Positions 52,692 through 61,754 of a DNA stretch of 64,000 nt are shown piece by piece. A program made the position numbers and the translations under genes. The notes under the pieces are model-generated. The model ran no database searches, had not been told where the DNA came from, and saw only the letters and a list, made by a program, of their open reading frames with translations. The stretch covers positions 4,817,988 through 4,881,987 of the forward strand of contig NZ_CP011272.1 of assembly GCF_001610875.1 (NCBI RefSeq), read 5' to 3'. Origin of the DNA: Pirellula sp. SH-Sr6A (GTDB lineage: Bacteria > Planctomycetota > Planctomycetia > Pirellulales > Pirellulaceae). The stretch's first letter is position 1, and every line of letters starts with the position of its first letter.

Positions 52692-54938
52692 TCACGCAGA
52701 GTTGCGGAACAACCCACGCCAATCGATCGCCTTCGCACCCATCGTCTGGCGAATCCTGTACTTGTAGGTGTCGGTGTCGAAGTCTTCCTCTGTGTCGATC
52801 ACTGGGCTTTCCTCACCTTGCAGGAAGGTGATTTCGACGGTATCGACCTGCGAAGGATCGGCAGCCAAGTACCAATTCGTGGAGCTTGCAGCGTCCAAAA
52901 GAGGCTCGGCAACAAGCGTTAGGTTCTTACGTTGTCCGCCTGGTCCGTAGATGTTCAGCGTATTGCTGTTACCAGCAGCACTACCACCTACAACAGGGTC
53001 GGAGAACGAGCCAAGAAGCTGCATTGCTGTCGCTTCGTAGTTGACCGGCACAATCAAGTAGCGAGGCTCGATGTTGAGAATAGCACTGGTGTTGAGACCA
53101 GTTTGCTTTCGCATTTTGAGGAACCCTGCGTTGAGTGTCGCCACGGCTGGAGCCGCTGCACTTCCAGACGTGTTATCGCCAGAAGCATGGCTGGAGCTGA
53201 ACAGTGCGTTACCGTCGCCCATTGTTGGGTTCGAGGTCAGAACGCTATAGACCAACGCGTTTTGCGTGCGTCGTGCAGCAACACCCATTTTCGCGGTCGT
53301 TCGGCTGATGGCGTCCAAATCATCATTGATGATTGTTTCCCAAGAGACCGTAAACTCTGCACCGTACTTGCTGATCTGGTACGACTCTTTCGAATCGCTC
53401 ATTCGGTTTTCTGGGTACTTCGCGTTTTCCGGAACCATTTCCAGGTTCGGGAATTCGCTTATCCGAGTACGGTAAATAGTCTTCAAGTCTGGAACAGAAG
53501 CAGCTTGACGCGCCCACATGCTCCAGGTGTATGGTGCTTCTTCGTACTCAGCCAGAAGCGACTTATTGATTGCATCCAAGAGGATGTTCGGGAAGCTGCC
53601 AGTGGTGTGGTACGCGGACCGCATCAGGATGTTGTGATTCTTGAGAACGCGAGGGTTACCCATCGCGGCCAGAACAACATCCTTCCTCGACATTCGCTCG
53701 ATCTTTGCTCCGCTTCGAAGCAAACATTCGCGTGCGATTTCGTCCAATGGCTTGTTGACGAAATCTTGACCTCCTTCCAGTTTCAACTTCTTGGAAGCCT
53801 TGTTATGGCTTCGCATGATGATCCCGGCACTTACGGCACTGGCGAACTTGTCGTCTGCGCTCTCAGTGATCCGAACGTCAGCACCGACCGACGTTCCTAA
53901 TGGTTCAGTTGCCATACGTTCAATGATCCTTTTTCGAGCGTCAGAAACACTTACAAAGCCATCGCAAAGCTCGTCTGCAAAGGAACGCTCAATCCTTGCG
54001 AGCTTGACGGCGGCTTGAATTTCTTTTCGGCGTGCAGCATCGGCATCGAGTGCACGTTTGATTTGCAACTCTGCGTCTTGCTTGCTGCGTTCGATTTTCT
54101 GATTTCCCATGCTGTTCTCGACCTTCTCAACAGGTGCAACAGGCGATTCGGCAGGTGCAGCCTCTGCTTGCTGCATGTTTTCTACTACAGGGTTTTCCGT
54201 CGACATGTTTTCAACAGGTGCAGCCTGTTCAACTGGTTCCATCTCCATCTTGGTCATCAACCAAGAAAGGATTTCGGTTGGGTCGGTAACGCCTTCTGGC
54301 AGACCCATAGAGGACAACTTCGCCATCTGGCTACCGTCCATAAGTTCTCTCCTTTGGTCTGCAAAAGACCGTTTGACATAGGAATAGTTGTCAGCGCCTG
54401 TAACGCATAACGTTGCGTTCATTGGTCGCCAACGGGAAACGATGATCGCAGGGCCTTCAACAAGAGTGCCCGCTTGTGTCGTGTAAGTACGCCCAGGAGA
54501 AAGCTCAAAGGCTTCCAGCGTCTCGGCGGTAATCGAGAAGTCGGTAAGGTGTCCCTCTTCGTATCGCGTCGCGATCTTTTGCGACTCTGGATCGCTCGCG
54601 AATAGTGGACGCGCTTGGAACTCAGACCCTACGATCGAAATATCTTTGAGCGATCCGAAGACGTTGTGAACGGTCGTATCGTCGTGCGAGTCAACGATCG
54701 GGATCGAGTGATTCCCTGGCCGCATCTCGCAACCAGCCATTTCAAGGACATGGACGATCGGCTTCTTGTTTTCTGGATGCAAATGCTCAACAGGGTTCTC
54801 CGTGGCGATCACGGCGAGACCATCGGTGAGTGACTGGAACTGCCTCTTGATGACAGAGCCACCGGCGAACACAACAGGCTTTCTCGCGTCCAAGTCTTTG
54901 CGTCTTTTGATCAATGCGGATTTATTCACTGGCGACAT
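52692..54938 (-). CDS. Prohead protease-major capsid protein fusion
   Basis: One continuous frame of 748 residues joins two proteins that are usually separate. Residues ~30-215 are a prohead protease of the HK97/S78 type with His85 in VDSHDDTTVHNVFGSLKDI and Ser135 in LTDFSITAETLE. A Pro/Ala/Glu/Val-rich linker (about 232-285) leads to a helical scaffold-like segment (about 290-350) and a capsid domain (about 400-748) resembling Mu-like gpT: WETIINDDLDAISRTTAKMG, NALFSSSHASGDNTSGSA and EPRYLIVPVNYEATAMQLLG. The protease probably frees the capsid part and removes the scaffold during maturation. Its start overlaps the portal gene by 17 bp. Confidence 0.82.
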   Translation of the reverse strand: MSPVNKSALIKRRKDLDARKPVVFAGGSVIKRQFQSLTDGLAVIATENPVEHLHPENKKPIVHVLEMAGCEMRPGNHSIPIVDSHDDTTVHNVFGSLKDISIVGSEFQARPLFASDPESQKIATRYEEGHLTDFSITAETLEAFELSPGRTYTTQAGTLVEGPAIIVSRWRPMNATLCVTGADNYSYVKRSFADQRRELMDGSQMAKLSSMGLPEGVTDPTEILSWLMTKMEMEPVEQAAPVENMSTENPVVENMQQAEAAPAESPVAPVEKVENSMGNQKIERSKQDAELQIKRALDADAARRKEIQAAVKLARIERSFADELCDGFVSVSDARKRIIERMATEPLGTSVGADVRITESADDKFASAVSAGIIMRSHNKASKKLKLEGGQDFVNKPLDEIARECLLRSGAKIERMSRKDVVLAAMGNPRVLKNHNILMRSAYHTTGSFPNILLDAINKSLLAEYEEAPYTWSMWARQAASVPDLKTIYRTRISEFPNLEMVPENAKYPENRMSDSKESYQISKYGAEFTVSWETIINDDLDAISRTTAKMGVAARRTQNALVYSVLTSNPTMGDGNALFSSSHASGDNTSGSAAAPAVATLNAGFLKMRKQTGLNTSAILNIEPRYLIVPVNYEATAMQLLGSFSDPVVGGSAAGNSNTLNIYGPGGQRKNLTLVAEPLLDAASSTNWYLAADPSQVDTVEITFLQGEESPVIDTEEDFDTDTYKYRIRQTMGAKAIDWRGLFRNSA

Positions 54939-56730
54939 CCTCCGCAGGAATTGGGTTGTCTACCGTTCCATCCGAGGCATCTGCGACGATCGCCTCGATG
55001 TTCTTTTCCGTCAGTCCGATCATGCTGAGTTGTGCTCTCGCAAGGGCTGGAGACATTGATCCGTCCGAGAGGCCATTGAGCACATCTTGGAGGGCCTTGC
55101 GGTTTCTGTTCCATTGCAAGCGAGAGAGTCCCATCCATTCGCCGGTCGCTCCCTCTGCGTCTTCTTCTGCTCGCACTTCATCCGCTGGCCCCGATGCTCC
55201 GGTTTGAGCGGCCATCATCTGCGCGGTCTGCTCCTCCGAAGTCAGCAAACCGAGCTTCATGCGAAGTTTCTTTTCCTTGCTCGCTTGGTAGAAGGTCGCA
55301 CGCCAGGACCGACCACGCGAGCCAAGCTCGTCTTGGTAAGTCGACATGTAACGATCGATGGATTGCTGCGCGGCTGTTTGCTCTGCTGCCGGATCGACCC
55401 ATTCTTGCTCAGGCAATTGCCATTCAACTGGAGCAACACCACGGCGGTCTTCTAGTAGTTCGGATGACGTAGGAAAGTTCTCTGCGTTCACAACGGCAGC
55501 CTTGTTGCAGAACTCGTCCCAGACTGGTTGGCAAAGATGCCAAACCATGTAGTTTTGCCATCGCTTGTATCGAGTGCGATCTTCCAGCTTGCTAGTTCGG
55601 CTGGAACTGTACGAAGTGTTCGAGAAGTCTTTTGCAACCGCTTCGTAATTGGTGCCAGTGCCAGCAGCAATACCGCGAAGCATCAGAGAAATCCACGGCT
55701 CCGCTGCGCTGTTAGGTCGCGATGGGTTGATAACTTCGATGGACTCTTCAACGCCGATCCTTGTTACCATCCCTGGCTCAAGATATTCAAGCGTGTTTCC
55801 GTTGTTGTCCGTCGACTCATCGCCAGTGGGATTCTGTAATCCACGGCTCGGAGTGTTTGTCTTAACCACTACTCCAAAGCAAGACGCGACAGCAGATGCT
55901 TGCAGTTCGTTGTCGATGTAGATTCCCAGGTCTCGCATTGGAGACATCACAGGAGCAAACCAACTAACGCCGCGAGTTTGACCGATTCTGTCCAGTCGGA
56001 AAAGATGAATCACTTCATCCGCTGGAACTCGCTCAGGAACTTGGTTACCAACGCTGTACGGGCTGTTCGGGTGTTGCTGGTAGATCCAGTACGCTACAGG
56101 TCTACCTTTCTGATCAACCTCGATTCCACGTACTACTCGGTTTCCTTCCGCACGCGCCATCGACGACTTGTACGTGTCGCGCTCTAAGGATAGACGGTCG
56201 GCTTCGATCAACTCCAATGCCAACGGAACAGGGCGGGTAATTCCGCGATACTCTTTGCCGGGAGTCCGAATCTTCCGAATGAGAACTTCGCCAGCCTCGA
56301 CAATCTCTCGCTGTGCGATTACCTGGATTTCCGCAAAGGTCAACTGCCCGTTGATGTCTGCGACTTCGCACCATTCAGCCCATAGCTTTTCCCGCGACTC
56401 GTTAACGTCTTCTACGTCTTCGCCATCCTTGGTTTCGTACACGCTTTGGAGCGTGATTCCGTCACCGATGACGTTTGAAACAATGGTATCAACAACGTTC
56501 CATGCGTAAGCATTATTTCGAACCATCGAGCGAGCCCAAGCACGCATGGCGTCAGCACCATACGGACCCATCAGTTCTTGGTCGGCTGATTGGTTCTTTG
56601 GTTTGGTGCCTGATGTTAGACGGTTCGATTCCGCGCCAGCGTAGCTTCGCTGCAATACTTTTCGAGCTTGTGCGCGTCTGAGACCTGCCGTTGGAGAAAC
56701 GTAACCGATAATGCGATCTAGGACGTTCAT
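54922..56730 (-). CDS. Portal protein, lambda family
   Basis: The 602-residue protein has the lambda-type portal signatures: LRRAQARKVLQRSYAGAESN near the start, MRAWARSMVRNNAYAWNVVD, IVSNVIGDGITLQ, PLALELIEADRLS, ADEVIHLFRLDRIGQTRGVS and EYLEPGMVTRIGVEESIEVI. It forms the ring through which DNA is packaged into and leaves the head. Its N-terminus overlaps the gpW-like gene (ATGA), and its C-terminal tail has a DE-rich region before the overlap with the capsid fusion. Length is typical. Confidence 0.9.
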   Translation of the reverse strand: MNVLDRIIGYVSPTAGLRRAQARKVLQRSYAGAESNRLTSGTKPKNQSADQELMGPYGADAMRAWARSMVRNNAYAWNVVDTIVSNVIGDGITLQSVYETKDGEDVEDVNESREKLWAEWCEVADINGQLTFAEIQVIAQREIVEAGEVLIRKIRTPGKEYRGITRPVPLALELIEADRLSLERDTYKSSMARAEGNRVVRGIEVDQKGRPVAYWIYQQHPNSPYSVGNQVPERVPADEVIHLFRLDRIGQTRGVSWFAPVMSPMRDLGIYIDNELQASAVASCFGVVVKTNTPSRGLQNPTGDESTDNNGNTLEYLEPGMVTRIGVEESIEVINPSRPNSAAEPWISLMLRGIAAGTGTNYEAVAKDFSNTSYSSSRTSKLEDRTRYKRWQNYMVWHLCQPVWDEFCNKAAVVNAENFPTSSELLEDRRGVAPVEWQLPEQEWVDPAAEQTAAQQSIDRYMSTYQDELGSRGRSWRATFYQASKEKKLRMKLGLLTSEEQTAQMMAAQTGASGPADEVRAEEDAEGATGEWMGLSRLQWNRNRKALQDVLNGLSDGSMSPALARAQLSMIGLTEKNIEAIVADASDGTVDNPIPAEDVASE

Positions 56731-56942
56731 CGAGGTCGCCCGATCTTCGCAAGCGTGAACATCCCCCCGCCAGACTGCCTAGCCAGTTCAGTCTGCAACA
56801 TACGGCGTTGCTCAAACAGAGAATCTAGGTCGAGCTTAGTAACGTTGCGAGAACCAATAGCGTAAGACTGCACGTTGCCCGTAAGCAACTGCTCTATTGC
56901 TGTCTCGACCTGGTTAAGAAGATTTGCGACGTCTAAAGCCAT
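56727..56942 (-). CDS. gpW-like head-tail joining protein
   Basis: The 71-residue product has LLNQVETAIEQLLTGNVQSY and DLDSLFEQRRMLQTELARQ, close in size and helical pattern to lambda gpW. It lies directly before the portal gene (overlap ATGA), as in lambda. gpW plugs the portal after packaging. A hairpin (56943-56958) abuts its ATG and no ribosome site is visible, which may lower its translation. Confidence 0.65.
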   Translation of the reverse strand: MALDVANLLNQVETAIEQLLTGNVQSYAIGSRNVTKLDLDSLFEQRRMLQTELARQSGGGMFTLAKIGRPR

Positions 56943-56958
56943 GCCTACAACGGTAGGC
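56943..56958 (-). promoter_or_regulatory. Hairpin abutting the gpW-like start codon
   Basis: GCCTAC and GTAGGC pair around AACG and end at the base before the ATG (56942). There is no Shine-Dalgarno sequence in between. The element could control initiation or processing. Confidence 0.4.
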
Positions 56959-56994
56959 TAGCCATATCGATTGGTCACGCATCGCAATAGCGTA

Positions 56995-57014
56995 TTTACC
57001 AGCTAGCTGGTAAA
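56995..57014. promoter_or_regulatory. Perfect 20-bp palindrome between packaging and head genes
   Basis: TTTACCAGCTAGCTGGTAAA is a perfect palindrome, just after the stop of the zinc-ribbon gene and 53 bp before the gpW-like ATG. It could be an operator or an mRNA-processing hairpin separating the packaging genes from the head genes. Confidence 0.45.
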
Positions 57015-57018
57015 CGGG

Positions 57019-57267
57019 TTAGACTTTTTGCTTCCATGTGTGACCACAATTGCCGCATTTGCAATAGCGAAGGTTTCCCGCAGTGTGGTAGACGAATGAA
57101 TAGCTAGTCTCTGGATCTTCCCGCAGTGCAACGCACATCGAGCAATCTTGCGGAACAAACTTCTGCCGTGCCTTTGGTTGTTCTTGGGTTACAGGTTGAG
57201 TTTGCTCGGTCTCTTGCTCTTTTGTTTCCATTTGCCGCCGTTGCTTCCTTGTCATTGTCGCCACCAT
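57019..57267 (-). CDS. Small zinc-ribbon phage protein
   Basis: The ATG at 57267 has AGGAG 11 bases upstream. The 82-residue product starts with a basic/Gln-Glu-rich segment and has two Cys pairs, CSMC and CKCGNCGH, forming a zinc ribbon at the C-terminus. It follows the terminase gene by a few bases. It may be a packaging accessory or a transcription-related protein; the family is unknown. Confidence 0.5.
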   Translation of the reverse strand: MVATMTRKQRRQMETKEQETEQTQPVTQEQPKARQKFVPQDCSMCVALREDPETSYSFVYHTAGNLRYCKCGNCGHTWKQKV

Positions 57268-57271
57268 ATCG

Positions 57272-59617
57272 CTAGTATCTCCTCTTAGGTATCCAGCCGC
57301 CCGGACGTGTTCGGAAGTTCTTGTTCTGCCTGTGCGTGTCTTGCCGCTGCTGTCTTGGCTTCTCCGGTCCCTTCACCATCGCCGTTACTTCCTGTTCTGA
57401 TGGTGCCAGCAACTTGATACCGTAGATTTCCGAAGCAGCCGCCGCCATGTAAGTCGCATCTAGCCAATGGTTATCGTCTCGCTTGCTATTCCAATACGTC
57501 TTGGTTCCCTTACCCTCGACGAACTCAGTAACCAACTCTTCCGCTGTAATGTGTTGCGAATAAAGAGAGTGGCGACTGTCGGATTGATAAAGCGATAGCG
57601 AACCGCGTCGAAGCATTAGGTTTTCATCGAATGGCGGAGTAAGGAACCGTTCGTGTACCCACTGCTTCCAGTAGTCCGTGTCAAGTTCGTACAACGCAAC
57701 CCGCTGCGCTGGCAAAAACTCTGCGTGCAAGTTCTCGCCAACGAAAATCCTGTTCGTCTCCGCCTTCTTCTTCTTGTAGCTTCCAATCCCCTTCGATGGA
57801 TGGAAGATTCCTCGCACCTGTCGGCAGAACTCGTAAGCGCAATTGGTAAACGTTCCGGAGTCAACCAAAACGTGGTCTATCCTTCGTGGAACGCCTGTAG
57901 CGTCAACGAACGCTTTCTGTTGCAACTCCTCACGCCAATCAAGAAGTGCAGCGAGAATATGCGGCTCCGCGCCGTAGCGATCCTGCGTGCGGTCGGTCCC
58001 AAGAACAGACTTGAAGCCGTAATCAACAACGCAACCTCCTGCACCATGCCACCACGCGCAGATAACCCAATGGCAGTAATACTTGCCAAGGTCGATTGCC
58101 GCTGTCACGCATTGCGTGTTCGCAGGTAGTTGCCGCTTAGACAAACCGTTCATTCGCGATGCTACGGTTTCGGGAGTAAGACCGTTTCCGACTGGTCCCG
58201 CTTCTTCCGGTGGGTCGTTGTCAATCTCTGTCGCTACTGCTTTCTTACCGAAGTCCGCGACGCGGTTGTAATAGCTCTGTATGGCGGAAAGCTCCATTGG
58301 CTCGCCATCCGCGTGAATCTTTTTGGAGTAGCTATACGGGTTCGATATTTCGCAACCGTGCTCGATCTCCTTTTGATTGTCCCGCCAAAAACGAAACGCT
58401 TCTCTTGCTTGCGGGTCATCCGCTTTACGTTGCTGCCGCATGTCGATGTACTGCTCAACCAAATCGATGCGGTCTGGTGGCTTAATCATTTTGCGATAGC
58501 GGCGACCGTTGAACGACGGCTTTTGCTTGCGGTCTGTGTACTTGTATGCGTTGCACTTTCTGTTTAGCGTTGTGCAAAGGTAGACCCGTGCGATACGTTC
58601 CGCAGAAGCCCCCATCCCACCAATATCCTCTTCGATGATGGATTCAATCTTGGCGATCTGTTCATCGGAACGAACCGAATCTTTGTCCTCAACATCATCG
58701 ATAATCCCGACCGTAGGACGACGCGACCGGAACTTCATGCCGCGAATCTTGCCTTCTATCCCGACCGCCCCCATCACCTGGCCGTTGGCAAGTGATTCCA
58801 TATGGTCCGGCCAGTGTGGTAGCAATCTCTTGGGAATAGTCGGCAAGCAAAAGAACTTGTCAGAGATTACCATTCGAATGTACTCACCTCCGACCGTCTG
58901 CAATCGTGCGTTGGCAGTGGCAGCACCTATCGCAAGAATCGGAGCTGCGATCTCTGGAAAGTCGGCTGCAAAATCATCGGAGTCAGCGATCCGGTCGACC
59001 AGTTCTCGAAGGTCCTTTGTCGATGCGTCTTGATTTTTTCCGATGACAACTGGGAAAGGCGAAAGACTCTTGAGCATCAAGCAATACGCACCATCCATTG
59101 CCAGCGTCGTCTTTCCCTCGCCGCGAGGTGCAGCAATCGCTTGGTCGCCTCCAAAGCGTGCAGCGTTCCAAATAGACCAAAGCATATCCCTACGGTCGCT
59201 GGTAAACGCTTCGCTGTACGTTCTTGGGAAGTACGTGGTAAGCAATAGCTCAGGATCTTCTAAGCACGCCAAGCGGCGTTCGTAGTCCGCTGGGACCGGA
59301 ATGTAAACCTCCCGACCTGCTGCACGCTGCTTTGCCTTGCGCTCGCGGTCGTATGCTTTTTCGTCCCACTTCTTAGGCTCGACTAACTCAACAACATCAT
59401 CCGACTTCGCGTCCGGATGGTTGCGAATCCATGCTTCCAATTCCTGGACCGACAGGTTTAACAAGTCCGAGCTTGACGGCAGCGTCGAGTAGTTGAAGTT
59501 TCCTTGTGTGCTCAGCGTCCAATCTCCTCTGTTCTTCCGCACGCTTTTTGATGTTGATTTGATCAGCAGATTGCAAAGCTTTTGCGGCAGCCACCTGCAC
59601 TGAATGCTTCTCGCCAA
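57272..59617 (-). CDS. terL: Large terminase subunit (start uncertain)
   Basis: The frame covers 781 codons. Residues ~140-330 hold the packaging ATPase: a P-loop variant APRGEGKTT (near 163-171), a Walker B-like VGIIDDVED (303-311) and TTLNRKC downstream. The C-terminal half has the nuclease fold with AAIDLGKYYCHWVICAWW and the late DDNHWLDATYMAAAASEIYG. The first ~50 codons overlap the upstream small gene in another frame and look non-coding; translation may start at the TTG at 59464. The enzyme cuts and pumps phage DNA into the procapsid. It is a distant type, not clearly GpA or TerL-HK97. Confidence 0.82.
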   Translation of the reverse strand: MARSIQCRWLPQKLCNLLIKSTSKSVRKNRGDWTLSTQGNFNYSTLPSSSDLLNLSVQELEAWIRNHPDAKSDDVVELVEPKKWDEKAYDRERKAKQRAAGREVYIPVPADYERRLACLEDPELLLTTYFPRTYSEAFTSDRRDMLWSIWNAARFGGDQAIAAPRGEGKTTLAMDGAYCLMLKSLSPFPVVIGKNQDASTKDLRELVDRIADSDDFAADFPEIAAPILAIGAATANARLQTVGGEYIRMVISDKFFCLPTIPKRLLPHWPDHMESLANGQVMGAVGIEGKIRGMKFRSRRPTVGIIDDVEDKDSVRSDEQIAKIESIIEEDIGGMGASAERIARVYLCTTLNRKCNAYKYTDRKQKPSFNGRRYRKMIKPPDRIDLVEQYIDMRQQRKADDPQAREAFRFWRDNQKEIEHGCEISNPYSYSKKIHADGEPMELSAIQSYYNRVADFGKKAVATEIDNDPPEEAGPVGNGLTPETVASRMNGLSKRQLPANTQCVTAAIDLGKYYCHWVICAWWHGAGGCVVDYGFKSVLGTDRTQDRYGAEPHILAALLDWREELQQKAFVDATGVPRRIDHVLVDSGTFTNCAYEFCRQVRGIFHPSKGIGSYKKKKAETNRIFVGENLHAEFLPAQRVALYELDTDYWKQWVHERFLTPPFDENLMLRRGSLSLYQSDSRHSLYSQHITAEELVTEFVEGKGTKTYWNSKRDDNHWLDATYMAAAASEIYGIKLLAPSEQEVTAMVKGPEKPRQQRQDTHRQNKNFRTRPGGWIPKRRY

Positions 59618-59738
59618 ACTCCTGCAAGTACACCAGCCGATCGATAACCTTCTTTCGAATCTCTGGAGTTACCGGCCATTCGTCGTTGATAGCCCTACCT
59701 GCCAGCCGAACATCGGCAACGGTGTTAATGTCTACCAT
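59397..59738 (-). CDS. Possible small terminase subunit
   Basis: The 113-residue helical protein (VTPEIRKKVIDRLVYLQEFG and KHSVQVAAAKALQSADQINI) has a coiled-coil-like middle (KKRAEEQRRLDAEHTRKLQL) and lies before the large terminase gene. Its size and position suit a small terminase with DNA-recognition and oligomerisation helices. It overlaps the annotated terminase frame by 221 bp. Confidence 0.5.
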   Translation of the reverse strand: MVDINTVADVRLAGRAINDEWPVTPEIRKKVIDRLVYLQEFGEKHSVQVAAAKALQSADQINIKKRAEEQRRLDAEHTRKLQLLDAAVKLGLVKPVGPGIGSMDSQPSGREVG

Positions 59739-59881
59739 TTCCCCCTACCCCAAACCGCCAAGTACCGGACGGACGGAGTTTTTGTAACTTTTTTGGGCGA
59801 AGGTTCCGCCGCAAGGCTTTTTAGGGTCCAGGAAGGACCCGTTGACTATGGGGGGGAGTGCCCCCTTGTTTGATTGTGCTA

Positions 59882-60520
59882 TCACGTCTGCTTCTCCACT
59901 AGCGCCGTCGTGCAATCGGACATAACACGTGTAATCACTGTGCCGTTGTATTGAACTCCAACGCTCCATCGATATTGCCCAGGCTCCAAGTTCGCAGTGT
60001 CCGTGTCTTCAAGATTAAATCGAAGAGTCCACGTACCATCTTCGTTGTCGACCACGGTGCCGGTGACAAGCCAAGTATTGTCTTTGTACTTACCTCCGAA
60101 TGTGCAGGTGCAGCTACCTGCTACGAATCCAGTCACCTCGTCCACTGTCCATTCGAACCCTCTGCCGTTGGCTAACAGGTAATCATCACCGATGATAATC
60201 TTGGCAATGGTTCCATCCGTTGCGACAGCGGCCGATGTAGTAACGCCGTTAGTGGTCTTGCTCAGAAGTTCAAGCAAATCGATTTCCCATTGCAAATTGA
60301 CTGATGCAATATGGTCATCGAAAGAAGTTGGCGCTGTGGACCCTTCGAAAAAGTACCAAACAGGACCATAAGTGTCATCGTCAACACTGGCTTCAAACTC
60401 ACCTACTGTTTCCGTTGCAAGCACGCGCAGAGATGCCCAGTTCGCAAAGTTCGCTTGCGAGCCTGGAAAGGCGTAAACCGTCGCTCCTGTCGTGTGCGTT
60501 GTGCTGATAATGGTTGCCAA
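59882..60520 (-). CDS. Phage hypothetical beta protein (BppU-like)
   Basis: The start is a TTG at 60520 with GAGG upstream. The 212-residue beta-rich product ends with TWTLRFNLEDTDTANLEPGQYRWSVGVQ-type strands, as in BppU-like baseplate N-terminal domains, and contains CTCTFGGKY. The gene lies upstream of the terminase genes, away from the tail module, so it may be a moron or adsorption-related protein. The 140 bp after its stop (59739-59881) hold the hairpin GGGTCC/GGACCC but no clear terminator. Confidence 0.45.
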   Translation of the reverse strand: MATIISTTHTTGATVYAFPGSQANFANWASLRVLATETVGEFEASVDDDTYGPVWYFFEGSTAPTSFDDHIASVNLQWEIDLLELLSKTTNGVTTSAAVATDGTIAKIIIGDDYLLANGRGFEWTVDEVTGFVAGSCTCTFGGKYKDNTWLVTGTVVDNEDGTWTLRFNLEDTDTANLEPGQYRWSVGVQYNGTVITRVMSDCTTALVEKQT

Positions 60521-60618
60521 GGTTCCCTCGCGTAGAATGATTCACAATCGATTCTACGGGATTGCTTGGTATCAACCAATGGTTTGTGGAATGGATGGTA
60601 CGTTGCGTATCATGGCGG

Positions 60619-61008
60619 TTATTTGGTCAAGTCGTACTTCGTAAGCATTCGCAAAACCTTGCTGTGATCCGTCGTTCGGTACATTGCAAGCCGGATTTGC
60701 TTTCCGGTGTGAAAGTCAATGAAAGATCGATGCTTTCCTTTCTTTTCAAATGACACGACCACTTCGGCTGTTCCGTCATGCTTAAAATCAATCCAAAGAA
60801 ATGTCAAGAAACATGACTCTCGACTGTGTTTACCTTGCTTTCGGCTGTTGACTGTTTCATTCATATCCAAAAGCGACATTCTCACTTTGTTCGCAATCTC
60901 ATGCGGAACGCAGTACGTCTTTTCAATAACTGGAATCTTCTTCACGCACTGGACGCCTGTTTCGCTAATTCTTGCGACGACGTTCGTTTTTTGCCTTGTA
61001 GTCACCAT
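60619..61008 (-). CDS. Hypothetical early phage protein
   Basis: The 129-residue basic protein (VTTRQKTNVVARISETGVQC, later FLTFLWIDFKHDGTAEVVVS) has no recognised family. The C-terminus is Lys/Arg-rich (MYRTTDHSKVLRMLTKYDLT). It lies at the end of the small-gene cluster, leftward like its neighbours. Confidence 0.5.
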   Translation of the reverse strand: MVTTRQKTNVVARISETGVQCVKKIPVIEKTYCVPHEIANKVRMSLLDMNETVNSRKQGKHSRESCFLTFLWIDFKHDGTAEVVVSFEKKGKHRSFIDFHTGKQIRLAMYRTTDHSKVLRMLTKYDLTK

Positions 61009-61024
61009 CTTTTCTCCCTAGCGG

Positions 61025-61291
61025 TTATTTGGTCCGCAATGATTTCAAAACAGACGACATTTGGTCCTCTGTAATTTCCGCGAACACTTCTTCCTCGGAT
61101 TGCACGCGGAACTGCTTATCCCAATCCGCGTTTCGTCGGTCAAGTTCGTCCGCAATGAATCTCAACACTGCCGCACTCATCGCGACACCACCGGACGCAG
61201 GCCAAAAGTGAATGTAGCCACAATCTAGGGGAGCGAAGCAATCGCACTCTTCCAGCTTTTCAATGATGCGTTTTTTAGTTTCTTCGTTCAT
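61025..61291 (-). CDS. Hypothetical early phage protein
   Basis: The 88-residue acidic product has a helical start (NEETKKRIIEKLEECDCFAP), an aromatic middle (CGYIHFWPASGGV) and ends in TEDQMSSVLKSLRTK. Its ATG overlaps the upstream stop (61288). The family is unknown. Confidence 0.5.
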   Translation of the reverse strand: MNEETKKRIIEKLEECDCFAPLDCGYIHFWPASGGVAMSAAVLRFIADELDRRNADWDKQFRVQSEEEVFAEITEDQMSSVLKSLRTK

Positions 61292-61554
61292 TTGCTCCGA
61301 ACTTGTTCAAACGGTTCAATTCCAAACGTCTCGACGAAACATTGCCGCAATTGGCTTTCCATATAGTCCAAAGCGTCTGATGCTCCGTGATCAAATCCGT
61401 TTAGTTCGCAATGACGCAAAAGTTTGTGCATGTCTGATGCGAGTTGGGCGGTTCTGATGCTGTAGTTACATATAGCATCCCATCTAGCGTGCTTTGAATT
61501 CGCGAGCATTTCGCGTGTTTTTGCTTTGACCAATTCAGTGTAATCGCTTTTCAT
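61288..61554 (-). CDS. Hypothetical early phage protein
   Basis: The ATG at 61554 overlaps the stop of the upstream gene (ATGA). The longer frame to 61857 covers neighbouring genes and is not used. The 88-residue helical product (KAKTREMLANSKHARWDAIC, GFDHGASDALDYMESQLRQC) has no recognised family. Confidence 0.5.
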   Translation of the reverse strand: MKSDYTELVKAKTREMLANSKHARWDAICNYSIRTAQLASDMHKLLRHCELNGFDHGASDALDYMESQLRQCFVETFGIEPFEQVRSK

Positions 61555-61754
61555 TTCTGCACGTTCTCCTGTAACTTTACCGACCATTGCCAAACCATTT
61601 GAGCAGCTCCAGCGAGTTCTTCCGCGTGCTGCTTGGCTTCGTCGTCGCCGATTTCTGCTACCATCGCGTTGGCAACAATAGTCATGTGTTGGCTCAACAT
61701 TTCCAAGCGTTTGCGTATCGTGAATAATTTGCTTTCGTCGTCGGTCTTTTTCAT
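61551..61754 (-). CDS. Hypothetical early phage protein
   Basis: The 67-residue helical product (KKTDDESKLFTIRKRLEMLS) overlaps both neighbours by 4 bp. It could be a small coiled-coil protein. The family is unknown. Confidence 0.5.
   Translation of the reverse strand: MKKTDDESKLFTIRKRLEMLSQHMTIVANAMVAEIGDDEAKQHAEELAGAAQMVWQWSVKLQENVQK

Noticed and set aside
59745-59969. - strand frame of 74 codons between the terminase and the beta protein genes
   Set aside because: It overlaps the end of the better-supported gene at 59882-60520 and has no ribosome site.
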